Shown piece by piece: positions 1 through 11,949 of a DNA stretch of 64,000 nucleotides. The DNA comes from Prochilodus magdalenae (Eukaryota > Chordata > Actinopteri > Characiformes > Prochilodontidae). The notes under the pieces were generated by a model that worked only from the letters and a program-made list of their open reading frames with translations, did no database searches and was not told the origin of the DNA. The translations under genes were made by a program, and so were the position numbers. Every line of letters begins with the position of its first letter. Within the stretch, counting starts at the first letter, position 1. The stretch is from the NCBI GenBank assembly GCA_024036415.1, contig JAMWET010000810.1, forward strand, positions 15,001-79,000, written 5' to 3'.

Positions 1-528
1 AATAAACACCGAACCCTCTCTATTAGTTTGGTGGTTGAAGTTTTGTGTGTTCAACATGTTGCCTGTTCAGTCCTGACCCTCAATAAATGAAGAGACACTC
101 AGTGAACCAACGAAGGGTGTCTAGCTCTTACACAGTCTTACATTGTCTCTGTGTGTGTGGGTGTGTGTCTGTGTGGGGATTTATGGAAGTGTGTGGGATT
201 TGACTGTGAGGCTTGTGTCTATGCGTGTGTGCACAGGATTTCAGAGACTGAACAGCTGTAATTACACTCTCACGTGGCGGACGGGCTGGACGCTGCATTG
301 GTCAGCTCTGTGGATGAATGCATCTGGAGACTCAGGGTTGAGAGAGTTCGAATGAACTTTGATGGTAACACTGCGTGCATCACAATGACAAGGAGACAAA
401 CAGACCAAATACGGCAAACATCTCAAACTCAACCACGGAGCAGAAGTGTAGGTCATGGATGTCAGTGTGAACAACATTCAGATCATCCCACCACAGTCTC
501 TCAGCTATTTATTCACTCTGCGCTTCCC
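1..528. other. Intergenic sequence without recognised feature
   Basis: A short TG-rich patch lies near 150-230. Short ORFs on both strands show no recognisable domain. Nothing supportable as a gene. Confidence 0.5.
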
Positions 529-748
529 TTAACCTCCTGAAGCCCAGATTTGCTTGGTGTGCATTTTTTATTTCTGTTAGTTTCTCTTATTTGTGATTAT
601 TAGGACCTAACAAGTTTAAAAACTAAACCTTGTGTTTGTACATGAAGTGGTTTTGGCAAAAAGCAATGTCCTAAATGTTGAGTATCATGGTGCAGAGAAG
701 CTAAAATGTAATGTCCTCATATGAAGATGCGGGGTCTCAGGAGGTTAA
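529..748. mobile_element. piggyBac-type MITE (TTAA-flanked), copy 1
   Basis: Starts TTAACCTCCTGA and ends TCTCAGGAGGTTAA, so it has terminal inverted repeats of about 11 bp with TTAA at both ends, the usual piggyBac target. The interior (TTGCTTGGTGTGCA, AATGTCCTCATATG) recurs at 49166-49369. Confidence 0.75.
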
Positions 749-1257
749 AGGCCACCATCAACCAAACATGAGCAAACACGAACGTTTAGTCAGTGTGCCA
801 TTGTCTTCTTCGAAAGAAACAACTGAAGCTACTTCTAGTTTTTCTTGTTTTCTTGAAATGTTGATTTGGTAATTATGAATTCTGACTTATTAGCCTGAAA
901 TATAGACTTAAACATCCTGAAGTAAGGTTTCTGAGTAAAAAATAATCAAGTAAATCATTGTTTGTTCATTAAGTCATTACATTAGAAACCAATGTTTTGA
1001 TCAAATGTGTTAGTGCTTTATATACTAAGTCAATATTTCAAAAACATAAACACCGATTTAGTAAATATAGTAAGCTATAGTTAATGGTAAATGATGACAT
1101 AGTAAATCAATACTATAAGACAGCTGGACATTATTGTATAATAGTTGGTTAATGGTTTGAGAGAATAAGTCATGGTTTTGACATAGTAAGTCAATATGTT
1201 GAGAAAATAACTCACTACTTCCAGATACTAATCCAACTCTGCAAATCAAAAAGTCAG
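749..1257. other. AT-rich intergenic DNA grading into the 21-bp repeat
   Basis: No coding signal. Degenerate taagtcaatatt-type phrases from about 1020 onward look like diverged early units of the array that follows. Confidence 0.45.
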
Positions 1258-2185
1258 TAAATTGACATAGTAAGTAAATATTCTAAGATAGTGAGTAAAT
1301 ATCCTGAGATAGTAAGTAAATATTCTGAGATAGTAAGTAAATATCCTGAGATAGTAAGTAAATATCCTGAGATAGTAAGTAAAGATCCTGAGATAGTAAG
1401 TAAAGATCCTGAGATAGTAAGTAAATAATCTGAGATAGTAAGTAAATATTCTGAGATAGTAAGTAAAGATCCTGAGATAGTAAGTAAATATTCTAAGATA
1501 GTAAGTAAGTATCCTGAGATAGTAAGTAAATATTCTGAGATAGTAAGTAAATATCCTGAGATAGTAAGTAAATATTCTGATAGAAAGTAAATATTCTGAG
1601 ATAGTAAGTAAATATGCTCAGACAGTAAGTAAATATCCTGAGATAGTAAGTAAATAATCTGATATAGTAAGTAAATATTCTAAGATAGTAAGTAAATATT
1701 CTGAGATAGTAAGTAAATATTCTGAGATAGTAAGTAAATATCCTGAGATAGTAAGTAAATATTCTGAGATAGTAAGTAAATATCCTGAGATAGTAAGTAA
1801 ATATTCTGAGATAGTAAGTAAATATTCTGAGATAGTAAGTAAATATCCTGAGATAGTAAGTAAATATCCTGAGATAGTAAGTAAATATCCTGAGATAGTA
1901 AGTAAATATTCTGAGATAGTAAGTAAATATCCTGAGATAGTAAGTAAATATCCTGAGATAGTAAGTAAATATCCTGAGATAGTAAGTAAATATCCTGAGA
2001 TAGTAAGTAAAGATCCTGAGATAGTAAGTAAATTTTCTGAGATAGTAAGTAAATATTCTGAGATAGTAAGTAAAGATCCTGAGATAGTAAGTAAATATTC
2101 TGAGATAGTAAGTAAAGATCCTGAGATAGTAAGTAAATATGCTCAGACAGTAAGTAAATATCCTGAAATAGTAAGTAAATATTTT
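1258..2185. repeat. 21-bp minisatellite, about 44 units
   Basis: Tandem unit reading GATAGTAAGTAAATATTCTG plus one base, with TTCTG/CCTGA and AAATA/AAAGA variants. Because 21 is a multiple of three, the minus strand stays open as a seven-residue IYLLSQD repeat; this is a consequence of the unit, not evidence of a gene. Confidence 0.95.
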
Positions 2186-4609
2186 GACATTTACTAATCA
2201 AATATTACAACTAAATAAGTCATTGACATAGTAAGCCGTTATATTGACATTGTGAGTCAATTGTGAAATAAGTCACTGTCATGCCTGCTGGTTCTCTCGG
2301 ACTCCATTTCCCATAACCCACCACCCGATTTGATTCCCGTTTGATACTGTTGCTGGTGTTTGCCTGGTTACTCTGACTCTGTCCTGGATTAAACCTGAGG
2401 AGGCATGTGGATGATAATGCTGCAGCTGGTGTGGGAATGACTGAAAACATGTTTGTTGGCAAATGTGGTCTCCAAGCTAGACTAGTACTAGGTAGCTACT
2501 CTAACCTAACTTATCTAGTGGCCTACAGATCCAAACACCCAGGTACAGGCTTGATGCCCTCTGTCCACTTTAACCAGTATTAATGCTGTTAAAATCTGTT
2601 GGCTACATTTACATTACATTTACATTAATTTGTAAATGCTTAGTGTGCATTTAGAAAATATATCAACCCTAGTACTGTATTGGATTTGATAGTAGTTTGT
2701 TTTGCCTTTGTTCTTTTGTTCGTTCTGTTTAGCACCACCTAGTGGTAAAGGCATTTAAGTACACTAACAAGAACAGGAAGTGCCAGTAAATTTCCATTAC
2801 TTGCCATGGACTTGTAGCATTTGTACGTTTAGAAATCCTGTCAATCCTTTAAAACGCACAAAACGGCTTCATCCGTAAGTCTTGTACTGCTTACATCTTT
2901 ATTTATGTGTTTATGACATTTATTTCTATGGTTTGGTTCTATGGTATGGTTGTGTTTTATATAAACATCAAAAGCTTATTGTGGATGTACAATGGCTGTA
3001 TTTGAGTCTTTACAGATACTTACCTGTATGTGTATGTGTGTTCTCTTTCAGTTTTACAAAAAAATATATTTCCATCGTTAAATTCTGCCAAATTCAGCTA
3101 CATGCTTGTTCCTTGTAGGATTTCTGGAGTATATATTGTGTAGCTAGCTGTATAGCTGAAAAATACATTACCCGAAACCACTTTTAGCGAGGACAGCATG
3201 AGTACAAATAGGTGTAGCTCAGATACCGTCAGGGCCGATGCTCAAAATACAGGGTTAAATACAGCTAAGTGCAATACACTACATTCAATATACCCCTAGA
3301 TTAGTCCTCACTAAGTGGTTCACAAAGAGATAAGTCTTCAGTCTGCGTTTGAAGTCTGAAAGCAGAGTCTGCTGTCCGGACAGCCAGTGGAAGTTCAGTC
3401 TACCATCTGAGTATCAGGACTGAGAAGAGTCTGGACGCTTGTCTTCCATGTATCTTGAAGGACGGCAGGTCAAGCCGAGCTGTACCTGAAGCTCGAAGGG
3501 CTGGAGGTCACCACCAGGTGGAGAGGGGCTGGCCTATTCTTGGCTTTGTAGGCAGGTATCAGCGGTGGGTGGTGGTACCTTAATCTAACAATACACTAGC
3601 ATCACTAATGCTAGTGCAGCACTAGGTCCCACCACCCATCACAGTACAGGCTTGGTTCTAGATGACTGATACTCCAATAACATCCAACCAGAAGATCAAG
3701 AGCAGAATCTGAGTGACTGGGGTTGGAGTGACAGCTGGAGCCATAGCCTGTTAGCCGTTGCTAAGCTCTTCTTGTGTTTTGTTTTCTTCAGCTTTCCTGG
3801 TTCTGCTTAAGCCGTTCTCACGAGTCCATATGTTGACCAAGCAACTCAAGGGAAAACCCAGTTTCTCCTCTACCAGGCAGGAGTGGGCTTCCATAGCCGT
3901 GCCTACATGCACGCTTTGTGTTCCTGAAGGCTTTTCATGTTCCCCGAAGACGGAATGCCTGGGATTATTTCAGCTGTGGGAGTTATGGTTGGTACTATCA
4001 GGACGCATGTGGGTCCTCATACCTTTCTGCTTGTGTTAAGCCCTTTCTTGTAACCTACATCACTCATTTTCATATTTGCTGTGACCCGCCTAAATAGCGT
4101 CTTCGTTTCTTGTTTACCCAGTCTGGTTTTCCTTCAGTCCTCGTCGCAGATAATGTCTGCAAATGAAGCAAAAGTTCATCACCGCTGAGAGAATTTAATA
4201 CGTCAGTAAGCAGCCAATCTGGAGCTAATCCCTTATCTACAGGCTGATAAACCTGATAAACCTAATCCTCCATCTAAAGGCCAGTGGATAGGGTAGTTGC
4301 TACGCACCACCCACCTCTCCACATGCCAGGAGGTCCACATGTGTGTCAGGTGGGTGTGTATACTGGCTGCATTATTCTGATGGTAGCATGGTGGGGGGGA
4401 TTTTGATTTGATTTAATGGTGATTTAGAGAGGATGGAGGGACGGGCTTCGCCTCGTCTACTGTCCTTGACCTACCTTAATATGGTTGTTGTTCTCCCGCA
4501 GGTGAATCAGTAGCCACAACACTGATGGCACACTGTGGCTATTTGAAGATTGGCACTGAAACTAAAGCTTTAGACTGACACAGTGTGTGTTGAGTGTGTG
4601 TGTGTGTGT
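2186..4609. repeat. Intergenic DNA with probable dispersed repeat at about 3290-3560
   Basis: At about 3330-3560 the phrase gtctgctgtccggacagcc and the following text (tcttccatgtatcttgaagg) resemble a common fish interspersed repeat that I cannot classify. At 2600-2635 there is a SINE-tail-like acatttacattaatttg. The rest shows nothing I recognise. Confidence 0.35.
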
Positions 4610-5932
4610 TAGAGATGGCCACAAGTCACAAAATACAAGTTCAACTTAATATGGAGGACCGGATCTGCCAAAATTAAAAATAAATAAATAAATAAATAAA
4701 AGACTAAATAAAATTAACATTTAAATAAAAATAACTAGAATTTATATATATTGCTTGCTTTGATTTTATTTATACGCTTATTTCCTTTTCTTGCATTTAT
4801 ATAGTCCTCATTTTATTTATTCTTGTACTGTTTATTAATGTTTTATTAATGTCTCCCTTCATTTTATATATATTTTCTGCATATATTATTTAAACATGGT
4901 CATTTTAAAACCAATTTACAACATACATATTTATTTTGTTTACATAAAATATTATTTACATTTAGTATTTTTTTTTTTTATTATTAATTAATTTATTTTA
5001 TTTATTTCGTTGTTTACACTTCTTTCATATGATAATGAGGAGGCGTGTTTTTCATGTTCAGGCTTAGCAATCAAGTGCAGAACGACAGGAGTTGATTTCG
5101 AGCAGAGCTAAGCAGCTTGGCTATGCGTTCGGGTGAAAGACTCCGAGAGGACAAATATCGGGGCGCAGGTCGGTGTCGGATCTGCTCAGAGAGGCAGCTT
5201 CCAGGTGTTGCATGATCTGAATTTAGCAGGGAAAGACGATGAACTACCTCCTCCACATTTGTGAACACTATGGGGTCGATCTCTGTATCAGAAGATGTAG
5301 CATAATGGAATAAACTGCCAGCCACAGCCTCCACCCGAAAGAGTAAATCATCTGCACCTGCATTTTCAGCAGGGTCGGCTAAGAGTCTCAGGTCTCTTGC
5401 TACCTGTTGCCTGTAAGCAGACATTAGTGCACCGTGTTGTTCATAGTTACTGCTGATGGAGCAAGACAAACGATCTACGGAATCTGCTGTTGATCAACCA
5501 ATAGGAATGTTAAGGCACACTGACATCATGGATTGACAGCCCCTTTATTACCATAAGGGTAAGGAAAAACAAAAATAAATAAATATATGAATTTATTAAT
5601 AAATAATTAGGTAAATACATTAATTGAAAATAAAAATGTTCATTAAGTAACACAAATAACAAAATAAATACACATTACACATTTATTTAAGTTTTTTATT
5701 TATTGATATACTTATTTCTATGCTTATTTGTTTATTTTTAGATTTACCATCATTATATCTTTACCATTTAAATTTAAGTATTAGTGTTTTATTTATTTAT
5801 TTTTTATTTTGGCAGATTCGGTATCATAGCCGAGTCCGAGTCGAGTCGGGAGTCATTATAGACGAGTTACAAGTCAAGTCTGAAGTCTATATATATGCAG
5901 CTCAAGTGTGACTCGAACTCGAGTGCCCATCT

Positions 5933-5935
<3 letters not shown>
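4610..5935 (-). mobile_element. 1.3-kb inverted-repeat DNA transposon inserted in a GT repeat
   Basis: Begins TAGAGATGGCCAC and ends GTGCCCATCTCTA, inverted repeats with one mismatch. GTGTGTGT lies directly on both sides, consistent with an 8-bp duplication but ambiguous because the target is a GT run. The interior is AT-rich apart from one open frame at 5071-5469. Confidence 0.65.
5071..5469 (-). pseudogene. Integrase/transposase-like N-terminal fragment (132 codons)
   Basis: Open frame from MSCSISSNYEQHGALMSAYR to SLSPERIAKLLSSARN, inside the 4610-5935 element. From memory, the composition and the terminal segment resemble the N-terminal part of fish integrase-core transposon proteins, where a helix-turn-helix (ELLGVS-type) follows; here the frame stops inside that helix. 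No catalytic DDE part is present, so it is a remnant. A search could overturn the family call. Confidence 0.45.
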
Positions 5936-5963
<28 letters not shown>

Positions 5964-5995
5964 CCTGAATTTGTAGCAAGAAATATATGCATATA

Positions 5996-6226
5996 TATCG
6001 TCGCTGTCCATAGAAAAACGGGTATCTTGAAAATGGCAACTTTACAGGAGAGGTCATTTCATTTGAATAGAAGTCAATGGAACCAGGCGTCCTTCCAAGC
6101 AGTTTTGGGCCATTTCTGTTGGTCCATTCTTCATGTGTAAACAGCAGCAACGTGTGATCAAATAAGGCATAAAAGTAAAAATCAACACAAATGGAGATAC
6201 ATGCTTTTCTTTAGACGGCGACGATA
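5996..6226 (+). mobile_element. MITE with TATCGTCGCTGTCC ends, copy 1
   Basis: Left end TATCGTCGCTGTCCATAG and right end GACGGCGACGATA form imperfect inverted repeats around about 200 bp (ACTTTACAGGAG, GGCCATTTCTGTTGGTCCAT). Other copies lie at 32251-32503 and, reversed, 45751-46004. The superfamily is not assigned. Confidence 0.75.
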
Positions 6227-6282
6227 TATACAATAATATCCCATTATCTATATATATATATTGGCATGTTTTTGTTACATAG

Positions 6283-7612
6283 GCTCATAGAGCGTTTCAT
6301 AACGTTACGAGCGGTTCATAACTTTAGTAGCAGTTCATAACGTTACGAGCGTTTCATAACGTTACGAGCGGTTCATAACGTTAGTAGCGGTTCATAACGC
6401 TACGAGTGGTTCATAACGTTACGAGCGGTTCATAACTTTAGTAGCAGTTCATAACGCTATGAGCGGTTCACAACGTTACGAGCGGTTCATAACTTTAGTA
6501 GCAGTTCATAACACTACGAGTGGTTCATAACGTTACGAGCGGTTCATAACATTAGTAGAAGTTCATAACTCTACGAGTGGTTCATAACGTTACGAGTGGT
6601 TCACAACGTTACGAGCGGTTCATAACATTAGTAGCAGTTCATAACGTTAGTAGCAGTTCATAACACTATGAGCGGTTCACAACGTTACGAGCGGTTCATA
6701 GCGTTATTAGCAGTCCATAACGTTTTGAGCGGTTCATAACGTTAGTAGCAGTTCATAACGTTACGAGCAGTTCATAACGTTACGAGCGGTTCATAACGTT
6801 ACGAGCGGTTCACAACGTTACGAGCGGTTCATAACGTTAGTAGCGGTTCAAAACGTTACGAGTGGTTCATAACGTTAGTAGCAGTTCATAACGTTACGAG
6901 CGGTTCACAACGTTACGAGCGGTTCATAACGTTAGTAGCAGTTCATAACGTTATAAGCGGTTCATAATGTTAGTAGCAGTTCATAACGTTACGAGCGGTT
7001 CATAACGTTAGTAGCAGTTCATAACGTTACGAGCGGTTCATAACGTTAAGAGCGGTTCATAACATTAGTAGCAGTTCATAATGTTACAAGCGGCTCATAA
7101 CGTTAGTAGCAGGTCATAACGTTACGAGCGGTTCATAACGTTACGAGCGGTTCATAACGTTACGAGCGGTTCACAACGTTACGAGCAGTTCATAACGTTA
7201 GTAGCAGTTCATAACGTTACGAGCGGTTCATAATGTTAGTAGCAGTTCATAACGTTACGAGCGGTTCATAACGTTAGTAGCAGTTCGTAATGTTACGAGT
7301 GGTTAATAACGTTACGAGTGGTTAATAACGTTACGAGCGATTAATAACGTTACGAGCGATTCATAATGTTACGAGCAGTTCATAACGTTACGAGTGGTTC
7401 ATAACATTACAAGCAGGTCATAACGTTACGAGCGGCTCATAACGTTAGTAGCAGTTCATAACGTTACAAGCGGTTCATAACGTTACGAGCGATTCATAAC
7501 GTTACGAGCGGTTCTTAACATTACGAGCGGTTAATAACGTTACAAGCAGTTCATAACGTTACAAGCTGTTCATAACGTTACGAGCGGTTCATAAGTTATG
7601 AGCGGTTGTAGT
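6283..7612. repeat. 19-bp minisatellite, about 70 units
   Basis: Unit GAGCGGTTCATAACGTTAC, alternating with a GTAGCAGTTCATAACGTTA form. It runs directly into 7613-7806, the end of a MITE that elsewhere (28145-28170) holds a single copy of the same unit. Confidence 0.95.
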
Positions 7613-7806
7613 TGTAGATTACTTACACTTGTACAGAGCCGATGTCCCGTTTTCCTGAAACTTGAAAATCTCACCGGAAGCAGTGCGTCATCTGGGGAAC
7701 TTTCACGTACTGCTTTATGAGTACTGCAGATTCGGGCACACTACACATTCTTGCCTACTGCTTTCACCTGCTGAGTAGTACGGTAGTAGGCAGTTTCAGA
7801 TGCAGC
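7613..7806 (+). mobile_element. Right-hand part of GTCCGAAA-type MITE, next to the 19-bp array
   Basis: Contains GATTACTTACACTTGTACAG and ends CTGAGTAGTACGGTAGTAGG then CAGTTTCAGATGC, matching the right half of the complete copy at 27981-28254. Confidence 0.7.
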
Positions 7807-8421
7807 GATACATTCATATACTGTCAAGTCATAGAGTTGGGTCTGATTTGGTATGACTTCCCTCGCACAATTCCGAGGAGAATTCTCTGTAGACTGGGAT
7901 TTTAGCCTCTGCTAAAGGTGATAAAATGCTGACAACTGATGAACAACTGCTTTGACATGGCAGCTAGAACTTAGTCCACTGGTACACCAAGGTTACGTGC
8001 TGGTTCTTCAGGTTTTATATAACCTAGATACATTAGCGGTATGCTATACACCACTGTATGTGGGTTAACTGAACTTGCATTTCTCCTTATACTCCAGAGC
8101 TAATGATCGGCTGCACTGACTTTCGGTCATCCCTGACTGGGATTATCAAGTTCCTCCAGGGAAGTTCGGTATTGTTCTAACAGTGACTGCACACTAACAC
8201 ACAGTCACTGCCTATTTGCTGTAGCATATTGGGAAACTTATTAAATCATAAAATGTGATGTGTGGAAAACTTATTTTCTGCCATCTGTTAAACTCAGGGA
8301 GTAGTATGTACACACACCTGCACACCAGGTCACTTACACACTCGCTGTTCACATCTACACTAGTGTCGGCCACATCTGCCCACATCTCTAAAAGACAGCT
8401 GCTGTAATCCTTTAAGAAGCT
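7807..8421. other. Intergenic DNA without recognised feature
   Basis: No ORF with recognisable content and no clear repeat between the MITE end and the CT array. Confidence 0.4.
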
Positions 8422-8434
8422 TTGTCTCTCTCTC

Positions 8435-8511
<77 letters not shown>

Positions 8512-8526
8512 ATCACACACACTCTC

Positions 8527-8607
<81 letters not shown>

Positions 8608-8628
8608 CACACACTCTCTCTCTCTCTG

Positions 8629-8674
<46 letters not shown>

Positions 8675-8774
8675 TCTCTCTCTATCTCTGTCACACACTC
8701 TCTCTCTCACTCTCTCTCTTTCTCTCTCTCTCTCGCTCACTCTCACTCTCTCTCTATCACACACTCTCTCTCCG

Positions 8775-8806
<32 letters not shown>

Positions 8807-8908
8807 ACACACATTCTCTCTCTCGCTCTCTCTCTCTCTCTCTATCACACACACATTCTCTCTCTCATACACTCTCTGTCTCTCTCTCTCCCTCTTTCTC
8901 TCTCTGTC

Positions 8909-8959
<51 letters not shown>

Positions 8960-8982
8960 TTCTGTATCTCTCATTCTCTCTC

Positions 8983-9034
<52 letters not shown>

Positions 9035-9045
9035 TTTCTCGCTCC

Positions 9046-9080
<35 letters not shown>
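8422..9080. repeat. (CT)n microsatellite, about 660 bp, interrupted
   Basis: Almost pure CT dinucleotide with ATCACACACA and GTCT interruptions. Open frames on both strands (Ser-Leu or Glu-Arg) are artefacts. Confidence 0.97.
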
Positions 9081-9085
<5 letters not shown>

Positions 9086-9778
9086 AATAACACTATCAGA
9101 CTGTGCATTTACACTATTAGACTGTTTATTAACACTATTAGACTGTTTATTAACACTACCACATGAAACGTTTAATAACAATATAAGAATGTATATAAAC
9201 ACTATTAAAAGGTTTAATCTACCAAAATATTTCATTATTTGGTCTATATCTCCTCATTCAAGCAAACAGTCAGCTAGAAATGCTCTGTAGTTAATAACTG
9301 AAACAGAATCCCTCAGCTCCTCTCAGAATCCCTCAGCTCCTCTCAGAGAAATATTAATGTAGCCTAAAAAGAACGAAAGCCAGTAGCTAGCAGTTAAGAA
9401 AACAAGCTTATACTAACTATCCTGTACCTATACTGTATCTAAGCATACTTACTCTCTTTGGAGAAGAATTCCGTGCAGCAGCACAGTTCTCTGAGCCTAA
9501 TGCAAGGAGGCTTGAGTGAAAACCATTAGGATACGCTGTACATTCTGAACTTTCAGGGCTTCAGAGCTGATCTGGGATTAGTATCGACCTTTAATATCCC
9601 TCTATCATAAGGTTATATAGAGCATGTGACTGAGGCACTTCACACATATAGATTTATGGCATCTACTGTATTTGTTGAACCAGTACACAGTATTGTAGCT
9701 CAGGTGACTCTGGATGTGTCGGAGTGCAGGAGTCACAGTAAGGGAGACATAATTCATAAACATATGGAAATGTTTGTG
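9081..9778. other. Intergenic DNA with small tandem repeats
   Basis: About 9090-9165 holds three diverged copies of AACACTATTAGACTGTTTAT, and 9308-9348 two copies of aatccctcagctcctctcag. No gene recognised. Confidence 0.4.
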
Positions 9779-9846
9779 GCCGAAAGCAGGACGTCATCCT
9801 GCTTTTGCCTACTGAGTAGTACGGTAGTAGGCGGTTTCAGACGCAG
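9779..9846 (+). mobile_element. Fragment of GTCCGAAA-type MITE (right end)
   Basis: Contains GCCTACTGAGTAGTACGGTA and GGCGGTTTCAGACGC, the same terminal sequence as 28228-28254 and 7772-7806. Confidence 0.6.
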
Positions 9847-10267
9847 GGAAAGGCACTAGAAATCAGCTGACAGGGAGACAAAACACCAAGCAAGCACAAA
9901 AGGACCAACAGAGAGTCTAAATGCACAACGGCTAACAAGAAACACCTGGGAAGGGGCGGAGATAAAAACCAGGGACAGGTAAGGGGCAACCAAAACAAAG
10001 CACATGGTACAGGACAACAAAAGGCACACAGAAGCAACAGAAGATAAACCGAGACAGAAACCAAGGAAGACAGAATGTGACATCACTTACTGATGTTAAC
10101 ATGTTGGGGGAAACATGAAGGCATGTAAAATGGCCTGTGAGGATCTAATCACACATAGTATATGTTCATTTTCATTTTTCCCCTGATATGTATTAAAGGT
10201 TCTCTGTAGACATGCAGTATGTGGGGATTTAGTGACCTCTCTGGTGGAAGTGTGTAATTGCATGTAT
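9847..10267. other. Intergenic DNA, possible dispersed repeat
   Basis: Purine-rich A-rich sequence to about 10080; I cannot assign it. No gene. Confidence 0.35.
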
Positions 10268-10568
<301 letters not shown>

Positions 10569-10574
10569 AGATGA

Positions 10575-10860
10575 ACCATTTGTTGTCAGGCGTCCAGAAG
10601 TTCTGGTGTCACTTCACCTCCACCCCTACCGCACCATCTGCAGAAACTGTGTGAGGATATTCAAGCTGCATGGTATGGATTATCACAGGACACCATTAGG
10701 AACCTCCACAGCTCCATACCGAGATGTCTGGCATGTTGCGTTAGCCCGACGCCATACTGAGAGACAGACTTCTGTATGTGTAGCTCAATAAATATTTCCC
10801 ATTTCAGTCTAAATGTATCATCATTTGTTCCTGGTAACTTTTATCTTCCCTTCCAACAGC
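10575..10860 (+). pseudogene. Tc1/mariner transposase relic, 3' end
   Basis: Translation in pieces gives LQ-LCEDIQAAW-GLSQDTIRNL, the C-terminal region of Tc1-type transposase. It parallels 53850-54060 closely (CACCCCTACCGCAC, ATACTGAGAGACA) and has several frame breaks. Confidence 0.65.
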
Positions 10861-11267
10861 ACTGCATTCCACACACACACAGAACTTTGTTTCAGGCGAT
10901 GCCTGCGATGATGCGTATTACATAACAGATCCAGTGAACTTCAAATCCAGTGTCATGGTAGTAAAGAGGTCGTCTATATCAGCCCGGCACGTAATCTCCT
11001 CCGCAGGCCTTCACTCAGGCCAAGATAAATCTTGGAGATGCAGCAGCTTAGTGTGGGGTCAGGAGCACTATGTTAACCTCTGTCGGATCAGAACCACTAC
11101 ATTACCCCAAGATTATTCCCTAAGCAGGCCAAGCGTTTGAGGCAACACAAGCGCCAACTTGCGGCAGCAGAATCTGCCCAGGCGGGATCACATCTGGGCT
11201 CATCTTATTTTCCGAAACTGGGAATACTGACGGACACAGCGGGACTTGTTACTGAAGATGACCGGCT
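10861..11267. other. Intergenic DNA between two Tc1 relics
   Basis: No recognisable gene. Only a short ACACACACAC run is seen near 10870. Confidence 0.4.
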
Positions 11268-11640
11268 GCCATTCTGAGTCACTCCATGACAGTCTGGCAT
11301 GACACCATTGCAGTCTTTGGTGATGGTGACGTGGTGTTAAGGACAGTCATTGTAACGGTCTGTGTGCATGTAATCCTGGGTTGTGCAGCCGTCTGCCATT
11401 GGTGCTGGCACTAACAGGATGACTCATGGAGGGCATCACTGCGGCTGTTGGGTCAGTCGGGTACAGTGCTAAGACCTTGCTTCCGTCCCAGCTTACGTCA
11501 CATGTGTGAAACTTGAATCATTGGCACGTCTCACAATGTCAAACCTCCCCACCAAATTCCATTCCTGTCGCTTGACTCCTTTTGGGTGTGGCGCCACTCT
11601 TGTGATGATGAGTGTATGTTATATATAATGGAGGGAAGTA
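11268..11640 (-). pseudogene. Tc1/mariner relic, 5' half, minus strand
   Basis: Reverse complement parallels 53385-53710, including TGGTGACGTGGTGTTAAGGA and a terminal TACACTCATCATCACAAGAG. It also parallels 21320-21597. Decayed and non-functional. Confidence 0.65.
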
Positions 11641-11949
11641 CAAACAGAGCGTCGCTGCACTTTTGTTCATTTGGGTAGATAACAGTGTCTCGTACAGAGC
11701 CATAATCCACATCAGCAACTCTGTTTCAGCTCACTGAGCAGCCCAACACAGTGTGAGGTGAATGTGTGATGTTAGGCATGCAAAGCGACTGAGACGTGAA
11801 CGGAGAGAGAAGAGATATCAGCACAGAGGTGAACAAAGCTGCCTGCCATTACAGCATACAACAGTCAGCTGGGGAAGATGGACTGAGCGCACAGCTCATG
11901 ATTCAGCCCAGGCTTTAGTGCTTACCAGCCTGGTCTAACGGTAGTGTTA

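Noticed and set aside
1680..2201. 173-codon heptad repeat IYLLSQD, superficially like a leucine-rich or coiled-coil protein
   Set aside because: Direct product of a 21-bp tandem unit; units outside the frame break it at once and no start context or homologue is apparent.
3758..4039. 93-codon ORF starting MLSSSCVLFSS with a hydrophobic start
   Set aside because: No recognisable domain, no splice partner and no homologue recalled; length is within chance.
8422..9087. Long Ser-Leu and Glu-Arg frames
   Set aside because: Translation of a CT dinucleotide repeat in both directions.
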